DNA of 64,000 nt, from the NCBI GenBank assembly GCA_963794605.1, contig CAWCEN010000002.1, positions 434,001 through 498,000 of the forward strand. The letters run 5' to 3'. This document shows positions 16,932 through 26,025 of this stretch, one piece after another; the first letter of the stretch is position 1, and the number at the start of each line of letters is the position of its first letter. Position numbers and translations under genes: made by a program. Source of the DNA: VAXT01 sp963794605 (GTDB lineage Bacteria > Actinomycetota > Thermoleophilia > Gaiellales > Gaiellaceae). The notes under the pieces were generated by a model. That model made no database searches, was not told where the DNA came from, and saw nothing but the letters and a program-made list of their open reading frames with translations.

Positions 16932-17528
16932 TCACGAACGGTCAGTAAGGACCACCGAGAGCTCGAGGCCGCGGTCGAGGGGGAGCGTGACGCTCTCCAG
17001 CGTCGGGTCGGCCTGGCGGGACTTCGAGTACTCGGCCAGCGGGTCGGCGTGGGAGAGGACGTTGTCGGCGACGAAGAGCCCCCCGGGCTCGACCTTGTCG
17101 CGCGCCAGCTGGAACAGCCGCTCGTAGTCGTCCTTCTCCGCGTCGATGAAGACGATGTCGAACACGTCCTCGATTTCCGGGAGCGTCTCGAACGCATCGC
17201 CCTCGATGAGCTCAGCGGTCTCCTCGAGCCCCGCCTCGGCCACGTTCCTTCGCCACGCCTCGACTTTCGCCGGGTCGGCCTCGAGCGAGAGCACGCGCCC
17301 ACCGAGGTAGCCCACTCCGGCCGCGAGCCAGATCGACGAGTACCCGCGCGAGCCGCCGACCTCGAGCACCTCGCAGTCCCATTGCGGCGCGACGAGCGCG
17401 AACAGGAACTGCCCAGTCGTACGCGCCACCTGCCGGCCGCGCAGTTCCCGCGAGACGCCTTCCTCGCGCTCCTTGGCATCCTCCGCCTCGAGCCGCTCGA
17501 GCACCGCCCTGACCCTGTCGTCGAGCAT
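16932..17528 (-). CDS. Class I SAM-dependent O-methyltransferase (family 3)
   Basis: 198 residues. Rossmann methyltransferase with the SAM-binding motif LEVGGSRGYSSIWLA near residues 54-68, acidic LSLEADPAKV strand end near 80, and FIDAEKDDYE near 127, where the Asp and Lys match the metal/catechol-type active site of cation-dependent O-methyltransferases. Substrate unknown. ATG overlaps the Rieske gene stop by 1-3 bases, so both are translated from one message with sufU/sufS likely upstream. Confidence 0.88.
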   Translation of the reverse strand: MLDDRVRAVLERLEAEDAKEREEGVSRELRGRQVARTTGQFLFALVAPQWDCEVLEVGGSRGYSSIWLAAGVGYLGGRVLSLEADPAKVEAWRRNVAEAGLEETAELIEGDAFETLPEIEDVFDIVFIDAEKDDYERLFQLARDKVEPGGLFVADNVLSHADPLAEYSKSRQADPTLESVTLPLDRGLELSVVLTDRS

Positions 17529-17839
17529 CAGACGTCCACTTTGACGATGCCGTCCTCTACGACGACCGGGAACGTGTCCACGGGGAACACCGCCGGCAGC
17601 GTAAGCGCTGCGCCCGTACGGATGTCGATCTGCGAGCCGTGCCGCGGGCAGACCGCAAACCCCTCCTCGATGTCGAACTCGCCCTCGCAGAGCGGGCCGT
17701 CGTCATGCGAGCAGCGGTCCTCGAGCGCGAAGAGCTCGCCGTTCAGGTTGTAGACGCCGACCGCGATCGAACCCGCGTTGACGATCTTCACGGAGCCGGG
17801 CGGAAACTCGTCCAGCGGCGCGACATTGACGAGCGCCAA
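17528..17839 (-). CDS. Rieske-type [2Fe-2S] ferredoxin
   Basis: 103-residue soluble Rieske protein. Cluster ligands are visible as CSHDDGPLCEG (Cys-x-His) and CPRHGSQ (Cys-x-x-His) about 20 residues apart. No membrane helix or signal peptide, so it resembles NirD or dioxygenase ferredoxin-type carriers rather than the bc1 subunit. It lies 5 bp after sufU, the usual place of a Rieske or SufT-like accessory in actinobacterial suf clusters, suggesting a role as cluster acceptor or electron donor during assembly. Confidence 0.92.
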   Translation of the reverse strand: MALVNVAPLDEFPPGSVKIVNAGSIAVGVYNLNGELFALEDRCSHDDGPLCEGEFDIEEGFAVCPRHGSQIDIRTGAALTLPAVFPVDTFPVVVEDGIVKVDV

Positions 17840-17843
17840 AGAA

Positions 17844-18272
17844 CTAAGAGATCTCGAGCTCGCTCGCGAGGCCCGCCCACTCCGCGGGCAGCGGCGTCCC
17901 CTTGGCCCGGTGGAGCGCCACCTTGAGCACGCCCAGGCCGAGCAGCGCGCACTTGAGCCTGATCGGCGTCAGCGGGATCCCGATCTCCTCGAGCAGCTCC
18001 TCCTTGGGCAGCGTTGCCACGTCCGTCGCGGAACGGCCCTTGACTATCTCCGTGAGCATCGACGTCGCCGCCTGCGAGATCGCGCAGCCGCGCCCCTCGA
18101 ACTTGACCTCGTCGATCGTCTCGCCGTCGTCCGCAAGCGCGACCGAGATCGTCACCTCGTCGCCGCAGAGCGGGTTCATGCCCTCGGCCTGGGCGTCAGG
18201 AGCCTCCATCGCACCGTGGCCACGCGGGTTCTTGTAATGGTCGAGGATGACCTCGCGGTAAAAGTCACTCAC
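17844..18272 (-). CDS. sufU: SufU iron-sulfur assembly sulfurtransferase
   Basis: 142 residues. SufU/IscU-like protein that accepts sulfur from SufS. The three conserved cysteines are present (NPLCGDE, GRGCAIS, LKCALLG), with the Asp after the first Cys and the longer GRG-CAISQA loop typical of zinc-binding SufU. The start is taken as GTG 18272 (V-S-D-F-Y-R-E-V-I-L-D-H-Y-K-N-P), which begins the conserved fold; the in-frame extension upstream has no family resemblance. Follows sufS on the same strand after an inverted repeat. Confidence 0.93.
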   Translation of the reverse strand: MSDFYREVILDHYKNPRGHGAMEAPDAQAEGMNPLCGDEVTISVALADDGETIDEVKFEGRGCAISQAATSMLTEIVKGRSATDVATLPKEELLEEIGIPLTPIRLKCALLGLGVLKVALHRAKGTPLPAEWAGLASELEIS

Positions 18273-18389
18273 GTCAAGGAGCGTACCGAAGGCCCGGTGA
18301 GCGGCCGCTGGACCAAGCTGGCTTTTTCCCGCCGCGGAGGCGGGCTTTGCTCGACTCCGCCCACACACGCACGGCACAAGATCTAGGGG

Positions 18390-18435
18390 CCGAAGAAAGT
18401 CGTCATGGCGCGCGCAGCGCGCGGACTTTCTTCGG
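18390..18435. terminator. Nested perfect inverted repeat between sufS and sufU
   Basis: Outer 12-bp arms CCGAAGAAAGTC (18390-18401) and GACTTTCTTCGG (18424-18435) enclose an inner 7-bp palindrome CGCGCGC-a-GCGCGCG (18409-18423). It starts 4 bp after the sufS stop. It may attenuate rather than end transcription, because sufU lies downstream on the same strand. Confidence 0.55.
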
Positions 18436-18438
18436 TGA

Positions 18439-19683
18439 CTAGGCGAAGACCTTGCGGGCCTTGTGCAGGCCGTCCACGAGTCGGTCGATCTCCTCCGGCA
18501 GCGTGTACAGGTAGAAACTGGCGCGATTCGTCGCCGCCACGCCGAGCTTCTGCATCAGCGGCTGGCAGCAGTGGTGACCCGCCCGGATCGCGACGCCTTC
18601 CAAGTCGAGCACCTGTGCGACGTCGTGCGGGTGGATGTCCCCGAGGTTGAATGAGACGATTCCGGCCCGACGATCGGCGGGCGGCCCGTACAGCTTGATG
18701 TCCGGAACCTCGGCCAGCCGGTCGAGTGCATAGACAGCGAGCTCGTGCTCGTGGCGCTCGATCGCCTCGAGCCCGACCTCGTTGATGTAGTCGACTGCGG
18801 CGCCGAACCCGACCGCCTCCGCGATCGGCTGCGTCCCGGCCTCGTACTTCGCGGGCACTTCGCCCCAGGTCGTCTCCTCGAACGTGACCTTGCGGATCAT
18901 GTGCCCGCCGAGATTGAACGGCTCCATCGACTCGAGGAGCTCGAGCCGGCCCCACAAGGCCCCGACGCTCGTCGGCCCGCACATCTTGTGCGCCGAGAAC
19001 GCGAAGAAGTCGCAGCCGAGCGCCTGGACGTCGACCGCCTTGTGCGGTGCAGCCTGTGCTCCGTCGACGACCATGATCGCGCCCTGCTCGTGCGCCCAGG
19101 CCGAGAGCTTCTCGATCGGGTTGATCGTCCCGAGCGCGTTCGAGACGAGGTTGTTCGCGACCACCTTGACCCGGCCCTCGCCCGCGATCGAGTCCAGACC
19201 GGACAGGTCCAGCTCGCCGTTGTCGTCGAGCTCGATCATCTTCAGCGTCGCGCCGGTGCGCCCGGCGATGTACTGCCAGGGCACGAAGTTCGAGTGATGC
19301 TCGAGCTCGGTGACGACGACGAGGTCTCCCGGCTCGAGGTTCACGAGCCCCCAGGCGTACGCGACGAGGTTCAGCCCCTCGGTCGCGCCGCGGACGAACA
19401 CGATCTCCCGGTCCGACGACGCGTTGACGAACTGCGCGAGCTTCTGCCGCGCGCCCTCGTACTCGGCCGTCGAGCGCTCCGAGAGCGTGTATACGCCGCG
19501 GTGCACGTTCGCGTACGACGTCTCGTAGAAGTCCTTGAGCTTCTCGAGCACCTGGCGAGGCTTGTGCGTCGAGACGGCGGAGTCGAGGTATGCGAGCGGC
19601 TTGCCGTGGATCTGCTGCTCGAAGATCGGAAAGTCCGCGCGCAACTTCCGCGCGTCGAGCTTCGGCGGGCTCGTCACGGCCAT
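18439..19683 (-). CDS. sufS: SufS cysteine desulfurase
   Basis: 414 residues. PLP-dependent class V aminotransferase fold that removes sulfur from cysteine and passes it to SufU. Seen: TELEHHSNFVPWQ, VVDGAQAAPHKAVDV with the PLP Asp, FSAHKMCGP with the Schiff-base Lys, and RAGHHCCQPLM with the active-site Cys. Type II desulfurase (short catalytic loop). ATG at 19683 (M-A-V-T-S-P-P-K) is used; a longer frame exists but has no conserved sequence. First gene of the minus-strand suf block. Confidence 0.95.
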   Translation of the reverse strand: MAVTSPPKLDARKLRADFPIFEQQIHGKPLAYLDSAVSTHKPRQVLEKLKDFYETSYANVHRGVYTLSERSTAEYEGARQKLAQFVNASSDREIVFVRGATEGLNLVAYAWGLVNLEPGDLVVVTELEHHSNFVPWQYIAGRTGATLKMIELDDNGELDLSGLDSIAGEGRVKVVANNLVSNALGTINPIEKLSAWAHEQGAIMVVDGAQAAPHKAVDVQALGCDFFAFSAHKMCGPTSVGALWGRLELLESMEPFNLGGHMIRKVTFEETTWGEVPAKYEAGTQPIAEAVGFGAAVDYINEVGLEAIERHEHELAVYALDRLAEVPDIKLYGPPADRRAGIVSFNLGDIHPHDVAQVLDLEGVAIRAGHHCCQPLMQKLGVAATNRASFYLYTLPEEIDRLVDGLHKARKVFA

Positions 19684-19750
19684 GCACCCATGGTACCCCG
19701 GCACCCCCGTCGGAGGCCGTTTCGCGCCCACGCCAGAATACGGAGCCGCT

Positions 19751-20275
19751 GTGAGCGCTCAGAGCCGCCAGACGGCCGGCCAGGTCGCACGTTTCGGACT
19801 GGTCGGCGTGATCAACACGCTCGTCGACTACGTCCTCTTCATCACGCTGACGATCGTCTTCAGCCTCCCGCTCTCGAGGGTCTGGGTCGCGAAGTACGCC
19901 TCGAGCGCGGTGGCAATGGTCGTCAGCTTCATCCTCAACCGGAGGTTCGTCTTCCGCTCGCAGCGCCGTGACGTCGGCGGCGAGGTATTCCGATTCGTCA
20001 CGGCGACGCTGATCGGCGTGTTCGTCATCCAGAACCTGCTCACACAGTTCTTCGCGAGCAACTTCCAGTACTTCGGGACCGCTGCTTTTCGAGCCGTCGA
20101 CGCAATCGGCCTCACGGAGCTCACGGTCACGGTCCACGAGAGGACGATCGGGATCACCGAGAGCTTCACGATCAAGACGGTCGCTTTCGGGTTCGCGACG
20201 ATCGCGTCGCTCACGTGGAACTTTCTCACCTACAAGTACTGGGCCTTTCGCCAGGACGAGGGCGAACCACGCTGA
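19751..20275 (+). CDS. GtrA-family membrane protein
   Basis: 174 residues with four predicted membrane helices. The opening QVARFGLVGVINTLVDYVLF and the closing F-L-T-Y-K-Y-W-A-F-R motif are typical of GtrA/DPMS3-like proteins thought to flip polyprenyl-phosphate-linked sugars. Its convergent neighbour is a DPM1/GtrB-like GT2 enzyme, the usual partner, supporting a role in delivering a lipid-linked sugar for wall or teichoic-type decoration. GTG 19751 chosen as it begins the fold; GTG and sufS start are divergent. Confidence 0.88.
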   Translation: MSAQSRQTAGQVARFGLVGVINTLVDYVLFITLTIVFSLPLSRVWVAKYASSAVAMVVSFILNRRFVFRSQRRDVGGEVFRFVTATLIGVFVIQNLLTQFFASNFQYFGTAAFRAVDAIGLTELTVTVHERTIGITESFTIKTVAFGFATIASLTWNFLTYKYWAFRQDEGEPR

Positions 20276-20284
20276 CCACCCCCT

Positions 20285-21238
20285 CTACCTCGGTGGCTCG
20301 AGCCCCTGCGCGTCGCTCACCAAATAGAGCGGACGCCCCTTCACTTCGTCGTGGATACGGGCCACGTACTCGCCCATGATCCCGATCAGGAGGAGCTGGA
20401 TTCCACCGAGGAACGCGACGAAGACCGCGATCGACGCGAGCCCGGGGACGCTGTAGAAACCGACGAACTTGGAAATGAGGAACACGACGCCGAGCAGGAA
20501 CGACAGCGCGGACACGACGAACCCGACGTTGAGTGCGAGCCGCAGCGGATACGCCGAGAAGCTGACGATGCCGTCGGTCGCGAACCTGAGCATCTTGCGG
20601 AGCGGGTACTTCGTCTCGCCCGCGTAGCGCTCCTCGCGGCGATACGGAACGCCCACCTGGCGGTACCCGATCCAGCTGAACATGCCGCGGACGTAGCGGT
20701 TGGACTCGCGCATCGACCTGAACGCGTCGACTGCGCGCCGGTCGACGAGCCGGAAGTCGCCGACGTCGAGCGGGACGTCGACGTCGCTGATGCGCCGGAA
20801 CAGGCGGTAGAAGAGCGACGCCGTCGCGCGCTTGAACGGCGTCTCGCCTTCACGGCCCTGGCGCACCGCGTAGACGACCTCGTAGCCGTCGCGCCAGCGG
20901 GCCGCGAGCTCGAGCGCTACCTCCGGCGGATCCTGGAGGTCCGCGTCCATCACGATCACGGCGTTTCCCGCCGCGACGTCGAGCCCGGCCGTGACCGCGA
21001 CCTGGTGGCCGAAGTTCCGCGAGAGCCGGAGCAGCTTGAACCGCGGATCGGCCTCCCGCGCCGCGCTCATCAACTCGTAGCCCCCGTCGCTGCTCCCGTC
21101 GTCGACGAGAATCACCTCCGCGTCGCCGTCGAGCTTGGCCACCAGGTTCGTGAGCCTGCGCACGAGCTCCGGAATAGTCTCCGCTTCGTTGTAGATCGGG
21201 ACGACGAGCGAGTACTCGGGCCGGGACGGCGTCGACAC
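20285..21238 (-). CDS. GT2 glycosyltransferase, DPM1/GtrB-like, with C-terminal membrane helices
   Basis: 317 residues. GT-A fold domain with LVVPIYNEAETIPEL near the N-terminus, LVDDGSSDGG, and VMDADLQDPPEV containing the metal-binding D-x-D; two membrane helices occur near residues 230-255 and 265-290. Such enzymes load a sugar from a nucleotide donor onto polyprenyl phosphate. GTG 21238 (V-S-T-P-S-R-P-E-Y) chosen because the upstream in-frame sequence reads through the intergenic gap. Likely works with the adjacent GtrA protein and one of the GT-C proteins in the window. Confidence 0.92.
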   Translation of the reverse strand: MSTPSRPEYSLVVPIYNEAETIPELVRRLTNLVAKLDGDAEVILVDDGSSDGGYELMSAAREADPRFKLLRLSRNFGHQVAVTAGLDVAAGNAVIVMDADLQDPPEVALELAARWRDGYEVVYAVRQGREGETPFKRATASLFYRLFRRISDVDVPLDVGDFRLVDRRAVDAFRSMRESNRYVRGMFSWIGYRQVGVPYRREERYAGETKYPLRKMLRFATDGIVSFSAYPLRLALNVGFVVSALSFLLGVVFLISKFVGFYSVPGLASIAVFVAFLGGIQLLLIGIMGEYVARIHDEVKGRPLYLVSDAQGLEPPR

Positions 21239-21313
21239 GCGCCCATTATCCGGTGCGCAGGGTGTCGGTACCCGTTTCGGTCCGCAGCGCCTTTCGGCTT
21301 CAATGTCCGGGAG

Positions 21314-22705
21314 ATGCGTCGTCTCGTCCTGCCCGCGCTCGTCCTTGTCGCGCTCGCATTCGCAGTCGCCGGTTGCGGCGACAAGGGCTCGTCCTCCGCG
21401 GGCGACGATGCAGGCGGCAGCGGGACCCCGGGCGCAAAGGTCTTCGCGGACGCCGGCTGCGGGAACTGCCACACGATGGAGGCGGCCGGGGCGAAGGGCA
21501 CCGTAGGCCCGAACCTCGACGAGCTGCGACCCAACGAGGAAACCGTTCGCAGGCAGGTCACCGAAGGCGGCAACGGCATGCCGTCGTTCAAGAACAAGCT
21601 CTCGCCGACCGAGATCCAGCAGGTGGCCGCGTTCGTCGCCACGGCCGCGGGCACGGGCCGCGCCGGCAAGATCTCGTTCGAGCCGAACGACCAGAAGGTC
21701 GAGGACTGCACGGACACGTCCTGCTACGAGCAGGCCTTCGGCAACCTGGCGTACAACGACGGGCCGAAGAAGGCGCTCGAGGAGCTGGACAAGCTCTCAG
21801 CCACCAACGGAACGGTCGCGGCGGACTGCCACCCGATCGCGCACAAGATCGGGGCCGGCGGGCTCCTCAATTACAAGGGCGACGTCGGCAAGGCGTTCGC
21901 GGACGGCAGCGCCACCTGCGGGTCGGGCTACTACCACGGCCTCCTGCAATGGAAGCTCGCCGGAGTCCGCGCCGACCAGGTCGCCGGCATCGCGAGCACC
22001 GTCTGCAAGGACCCGAACATCGAGGCCAACGCGTTCATCTACTACCAGTGCAACCACGGCCTCGGGCACGGCCTGATGCTCTACACGGGGCTCGACCTGC
22101 CCCAGGCGCTCGACTACTGCCACCAGCTGCAGACCGAGACGGACTCGGTCATGTGCAGCGGCGGAGTCTTCATGGAGAACCAGAGCTCGTCCTTCGGGCT
22201 GCACTCGAAGTGGCTGAGCAGGAAGAACCTGCTTTTCCCCTGCAACAGCAAGTACGTGAAGCGCCAGGACAAGCTGTACTGCTACCTGCTCGTCACGTCG
22301 CACATCCTCCCGAACGTGCACGGGAGCTGGAAGAAGACCGCTGACTGGTGCCGGAAGAGTGACCCGGGCTGGGTGCAGTACTGCTTCCAGTCGATGGGCC
22401 GCGACGTCTCAGGCGTCGCCGTGCACAACCCGCAGCAGATGAAGTCCTACTGCGCGGAGGCGGGGAGCGGCGAGAAGGAGTGCATCTACGGCGCGATCCG
22501 TGACGTGATGAACAACAACACGCAGGACCCGAACGGGAAGGCGTTCTGCGAGCTCGTCCAGGCGAAGTTCCGCAACTACTGCTTCTGGGGCATGGGCACG
22601 ATTCTCGGCACGCAGCACAACGACGAGGCGGGGAAGCGCGCGGCCTGCGAGCAGTGGGCGAAGGGCGAGGACCTGGCGCAGTGCATGTCCGGCGCCGGCG
22701 CCTAG
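21314..22705 (+). CDS. Lipoprotein: cytochrome c domain fused to a large Cys/His-rich domain (paralog 1)
   Basis: 463 residues. A signal peptide ends in a lipobox A-V-A-G-C (Cys21). The mono-heme c domain has CGNCH at 49-53 and likely axial Met89 in N-G-M-P. Residues 125-463 form a domain I do not recognise, very rich in Cys and His: DCHPIAHKIGAG (171-182), GYYHG (205-209), YQCNHGLGHGLMLYTG (244-259), CSGGVFMEN (281-289), plus about ten further Cys. Paired motifs suggest a metal or heme site stabilised by disulfides. A second copy lies at 24601. Exported, probably outside the membrane; function unknown. Confidence 0.88.
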   Translation: MRRLVLPALVLVALAFAVAGCGDKGSSSAGDDAGGSGTPGAKVFADAGCGNCHTMEAAGAKGTVGPNLDELRPNEETVRRQVTEGGNGMPSFKNKLSPTEIQQVAAFVATAAGTGRAGKISFEPNDQKVEDCTDTSCYEQAFGNLAYNDGPKKALEELDKLSATNGTVAADCHPIAHKIGAGGLLNYKGDVGKAFADGSATCGSGYYHGLLQWKLAGVRADQVAGIASTVCKDPNIEANAFIYYQCNHGLGHGLMLYTGLDLPQALDYCHQLQTETDSVMCSGGVFMENQSSSFGLHSKWLSRKNLLFPCNSKYVKRQDKLYCYLLVTSHILPNVHGSWKKTADWCRKSDPGWVQYCFQSMGRDVSGVAVHNPQQMKSYCAEAGSGEKECIYGAIRDVMNNNTQDPNGKAFCELVQAKFRNYCFWGMGTILGTQHNDEAGKRAACEQWAKGEDLAQCMSGAGA

Positions 22706-22718
22706 CGGCGCGTCGAGC

Positions 22719-24527
22719 TTACGAAGGAACGACGAGCACGACCCGCGCACCGTCGGGAGTGACGTTGCGGAGCCGGCCGCGCGGGTAGCGCGAGGACAGC
22801 TCCGGCCCAATCGGATTCCAGACCTCGCGGCGCATGAAGAGGGCGAACGGTGGGACCGCTAGGAAATCCTTCAGCGTGCTCGGGTCGACGGCGGTCTGAA
22901 CGAGTTTCGGATCCGTGAACCGCGAGACGCGGTCGTTGCCGACGCCGAGATTGCCCCACACGTAGTACGGCTGCGTATCGCTGGACGCGAAGTAGAACTT
23001 CTGGCCCGGGACCCCGTCGTGCGCGGCCACGAAGCGGCCGGTGCTGCCGATCGCCTCGCCGTCCTTGCGGCCGAGCTGCACGTAGTCCCAGGCGGCCGAG
23101 ACGTTCAACGCGACGACAGCTACGACGAACGCTCCGACGATCAGCTGCGGCACGAACCTCACAGAGCGCCAGCGATTCGTCGCCCAGCGCAGCGCCTCGA
23201 CCACGAGGTACGCGACGAACGGGAGCGTGATCAGCAGGCGCGTGTAGTTCGGCGCCTTGTTGACGACCAGGGCGAACGCCAGCCACAGGGCAATGAAACC
23301 GCCGAGCATGAGCAGGGCGCCCTCGTCCTCACGGCGCCGCCTGATCAAGCCGAGCCCGACGATCGCGACGCCGACCCAGAGCACGATGCCCATCAGAGGA
23401 TCGAGGAAGCCGTGCCCGTAGTTCGGATAGATCCAACTGTGGTCGACGACCTTGCTGTTGAAGGTGCCCAATCCGAACTTGACGTTCTTCAACCAGCCGT
23501 CGAGCTCGCTGTTCGCGAAGACCCACTGCTGCTGCATCACCCGCCCGTCGTTGTAGATGAAGAGGCTGTCGCGCTGACCGCTGTGGGTCGACGACGGGAT
23601 CGTCGACTCCGAGTAGATGATCGGCGTCGCCGCTAGCACGAAGCCCGCCGTCGTGACCGCGCCGACCGTCAACAGCTGCCGAGCGCCGAAGCGCTTCTTG
23701 TACAGGAGGCCCAGTCCGAGCAGGAACAGGATCCAGATGGGGAAGACGACGCGCGCCGGGTAGTACACGTAGAACCCGAGGCCGGCAACGAACCCGCCGA
23801 GGAAGATCGCGAGCTCCTGGCGATGGCGTAGGCCCCAGACGAGGAGGATGAGCGCGACCACGAGCACGAAGACGGCCGAGTTCTCGCGCATCGCGAGCCG
23901 GCTGATCATGAACATCGAGTGGTTCACGCCGACGAGGAACGCCCCGAGAAACGCCCACTTGCGCGGAAGCAAGAGTCGGAACAGCACGTAGCAGCCTGCG
24001 ATCGTCAACAGCCCGACGACGGCGTGCAGGAGCCGCATGTGGAACAGGTCGACCCCGCCGATCAGCTCACCGAGCTTGCCCCAGACGACGAACAGGCCCG
24101 CGGGCCGGGTCAGGTAGTAGCTGTACGCGAACGGATCGCCGGTGTTGTGCGCGTAGTGCTCTGCGACGCCCATGATCGCGATCTCGTCCGAGCTGACCTG
24201 GACCGGCCAGCGGTAGAGCGCGATCAGATAGAGGGGCGAGCACAGCGCCGCCACGCCGGCGGCGAGCCCGACGTCGAGCGCGGCGATCCGCGGCCAGACA
24301 CGCGCCCGCAGCCCAAACCCGACCGAGGCCACCGCCACACCGCCGAGCCAGAGCCAGAGCATCCCGTGGCTGTAGCCCTTGCCGACGTAGATCAGCAGCG
24401 ACAGAGCCCCGAGCGCGAGCCCAAGCGCGACGAGGAGGAGCGGCCCGATCTCCTCGAGCGGGCGGCTCCGCGAAGTAACGCGCGTATCGCGCACCGGTTG
24501 CGGTCCGACGACCCCCAAGCGCGTCAA
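22719..24527 (-). CDS. GT-C family membrane glycosyltransferase (ArnT/PMT-like)
   Basis: About 602 residues with 12 or so membrane helices. The first outside loop has V-S-S-D-E-I-A-I, the acidic Asp-Glu pair used by GT-C enzymes to bind lipid-phosphate-sugar donors. A soluble C-terminal segment of about 100 residues follows. Start is uncertain: TTG 24527 has GAGG 7 bases upstream; GTG 24494 is an alternative. Transfers a sugar from a polyprenyl-phosphate donor to an unknown acceptor. It lies head-to-head and tail-to-tail between the two paralogous cytochrome lipoproteins. Confidence 0.82.
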   Translation of the reverse strand: MTRLGVVGPQPVRDTRVTSRSRPLEEIGPLLLVALGLALGALSLLIYVGKGYSHGMLWLWLGGVAVASVGFGLRARVWPRIAALDVGLAAGVAALCSPLYLIALYRWPVQVSSDEIAIMGVAEHYAHNTGDPFAYSYYLTRPAGLFVVWGKLGELIGGVDLFHMRLLHAVVGLLTIAGCYVLFRLLLPRKWAFLGAFLVGVNHSMFMISRLAMRENSAVFVLVVALILLVWGLRHRQELAIFLGGFVAGLGFYVYYPARVVFPIWILFLLGLGLLYKKRFGARQLLTVGAVTTAGFVLAATPIIYSESTIPSSTHSGQRDSLFIYNDGRVMQQQWVFANSELDGWLKNVKFGLGTFNSKVVDHSWIYPNYGHGFLDPLMGIVLWVGVAIVGLGLIRRRREDEGALLMLGGFIALWLAFALVVNKAPNYTRLLITLPFVAYLVVEALRWATNRWRSVRFVPQLIVGAFVVAVVALNVSAAWDYVQLGRKDGEAIGSTGRFVAAHDGVPGQKFYFASSDTQPYYVWGNLGVGNDRVSRFTDPKLVQTAVDPSTLKDFLAVPPFALFMRREVWNPIGPELSSRYPRGRLRNVTPDGARVVLVVPS

Positions 24528-24600
24528 AGAGTAGCCTCGTGCGGGGGAAGTCCTAGTCAGGTCCGGTTCGGACTCGACGCACTCGGTGGCCTCCGCTTGA

Positions 24601-26013
24601 ATGTGGCGCGTGCGTGCATCGCCCATCCGCGGCGCGGCCCTAATCGGGCTCGCTGTTCTTGCCCTGGCCGGTTGCGGGGACAAGGGAAACGGGAGCTCGA
24701 GCTCCTCCTCGACGAGCTCGCTGCCCGGCGCGAAGGTCTTCGACAGTGCGGGCTGCGGAGGATGCCACACGATGGAGGCCGCAAAATCGACGGGAACGGT
24801 CGGCCCGAACCTCGACCAGCTGCGCCCCGACGCGCAGCGCGTCGCGCGCCAGGTCAAAAACGGCGGCGTCGGGATGCCGTCGTTCTCGAAGAAGCTGACC
24901 GAGGTCGAGATCAGCCAGGTCGCCGAGTTCGTCTCCGAGTCGACGCGAAGCTCGACGATGGGCGGCTCGGTCGCCGCCGGCTTCAAGCCCGACGACACGA
25001 AGATCGAGGACTGCGGGTCGGAGGATTTCCACTGCTACGAGCAGGCGTTCGCGAACATCTCGTACAACGACGGCCCCAAGGAGGCGCTCGACAGGTTCGA
25101 CGAGGACATCAAGACTCCGGGCCCGATCGAGCGCGACTGCCACCGGATCGCACACGCGATCGGCGCCGGTGCGCTCTCGCACTTCGACGGGAGTGTCGGC
25201 CAGGCGTTCGTGGCCGGACGGCCGAGCTGCACCTCGGGCTACTACCACGGGATCCTCGAGCGTGCGTTCCTCGGAGTCGACCAGAGCAAGCTGGGCTCCT
25301 CGGCCCGGAAGTTCTGCTCGAGCCCGGAGGTCCGCAAGTCCGAGTTCATCGCCTACCAGTGCGTCCACGGGCTCGGACACGGGCTGATGATCTACACCGG
25401 CTACGACCTGCCCATGTCCCTGCACACCTGCGACAAGCTTCAGCAAGGCGACCAGCTGAGCTGCACGGGCGGCGTGTTCATGGAGAACTACCAGTCGTCG
25501 TACGGCATCACGTCGCGCTGGTTGAAGGCGAAAGACCTCATCTACCCGTGCAACTCCGTGGCCGAGAGGTACAAGTACTACTGCTACGACCTGGTGACCG
25601 CGCGAATCCTTCCGAAGGTGAACTACAACTGGAAGAAAGCCGCGGCCTGGTGCAGGCGGAGCGAGCCGAAGTGGGTCCCGGTCTGCTTCGAGTCGATGGG
25701 CCGGGACGCGTCCGGGTTCACGCGGCTCGACCCGGCGAAGATCCTGAGGATCTGCCGCGTCGCGGGGGACATGGCAAGCGAGTGCATCTATGCGGCCTCG
25801 AAGGACATGACGTACACAGACGTCAACTCGCGACGAGCCAGGATCCTGTGCAACACGGCGCCTGCGGCCACCCGGAACCAGTGCTGGACCGGCATCGGAG
25901 AGATCCTCGGCTCGCTCACCCTCGATGGGCAGAAGCGCAAGGCGAGCTGCGACGAGTCGACGCAGAACAAGGTGTACCGCGAAGCCTGCTACCGCGGCGC
26001 CAACGTCACCTAG
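24601..26013 (+). CDS. Lipoprotein: cytochrome c domain fused to a large Cys/His-rich domain (paralog 2)
   Basis: 470 residues. Signal peptide with lipobox A-L-A-G-C (Cys25), a Ser-rich linker, and a c-type heme site CGGCH at 52-56 with G-M-P-S-F supplying the axial Met. The C-terminal 340 residues repeat all the landmarks of paralog 1: DCHRIAHAIGAG, GYYHG, YQCVHGLGHGLMIYTG, CTGGVFMEN and YPCN. Cys spacing is largely kept, implying the same fold. No close relative is recognised. ATG 24601 chosen; 73 bp from the divergent GT-C gene. Confidence 0.88.
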   Translation: MWRVRASPIRGAALIGLAVLALAGCGDKGNGSSSSSSTSSLPGAKVFDSAGCGGCHTMEAAKSTGTVGPNLDQLRPDAQRVARQVKNGGVGMPSFSKKLTEVEISQVAEFVSESTRSSTMGGSVAAGFKPDDTKIEDCGSEDFHCYEQAFANISYNDGPKEALDRFDEDIKTPGPIERDCHRIAHAIGAGALSHFDGSVGQAFVAGRPSCTSGYYHGILERAFLGVDQSKLGSSARKFCSSPEVRKSEFIAYQCVHGLGHGLMIYTGYDLPMSLHTCDKLQQGDQLSCTGGVFMENYQSSYGITSRWLKAKDLIYPCNSVAERYKYYCYDLVTARILPKVNYNWKKAAAWCRRSEPKWVPVCFESMGRDASGFTRLDPAKILRICRVAGDMASECIYAASKDMTYTDVNSRRARILCNTAPAATRNQCWTGIGEILGSLTLDGQKRKASCDESTQNKVYREACYRGANVT

Positions 26014-26025
26014 ACAGCGGTCGGG

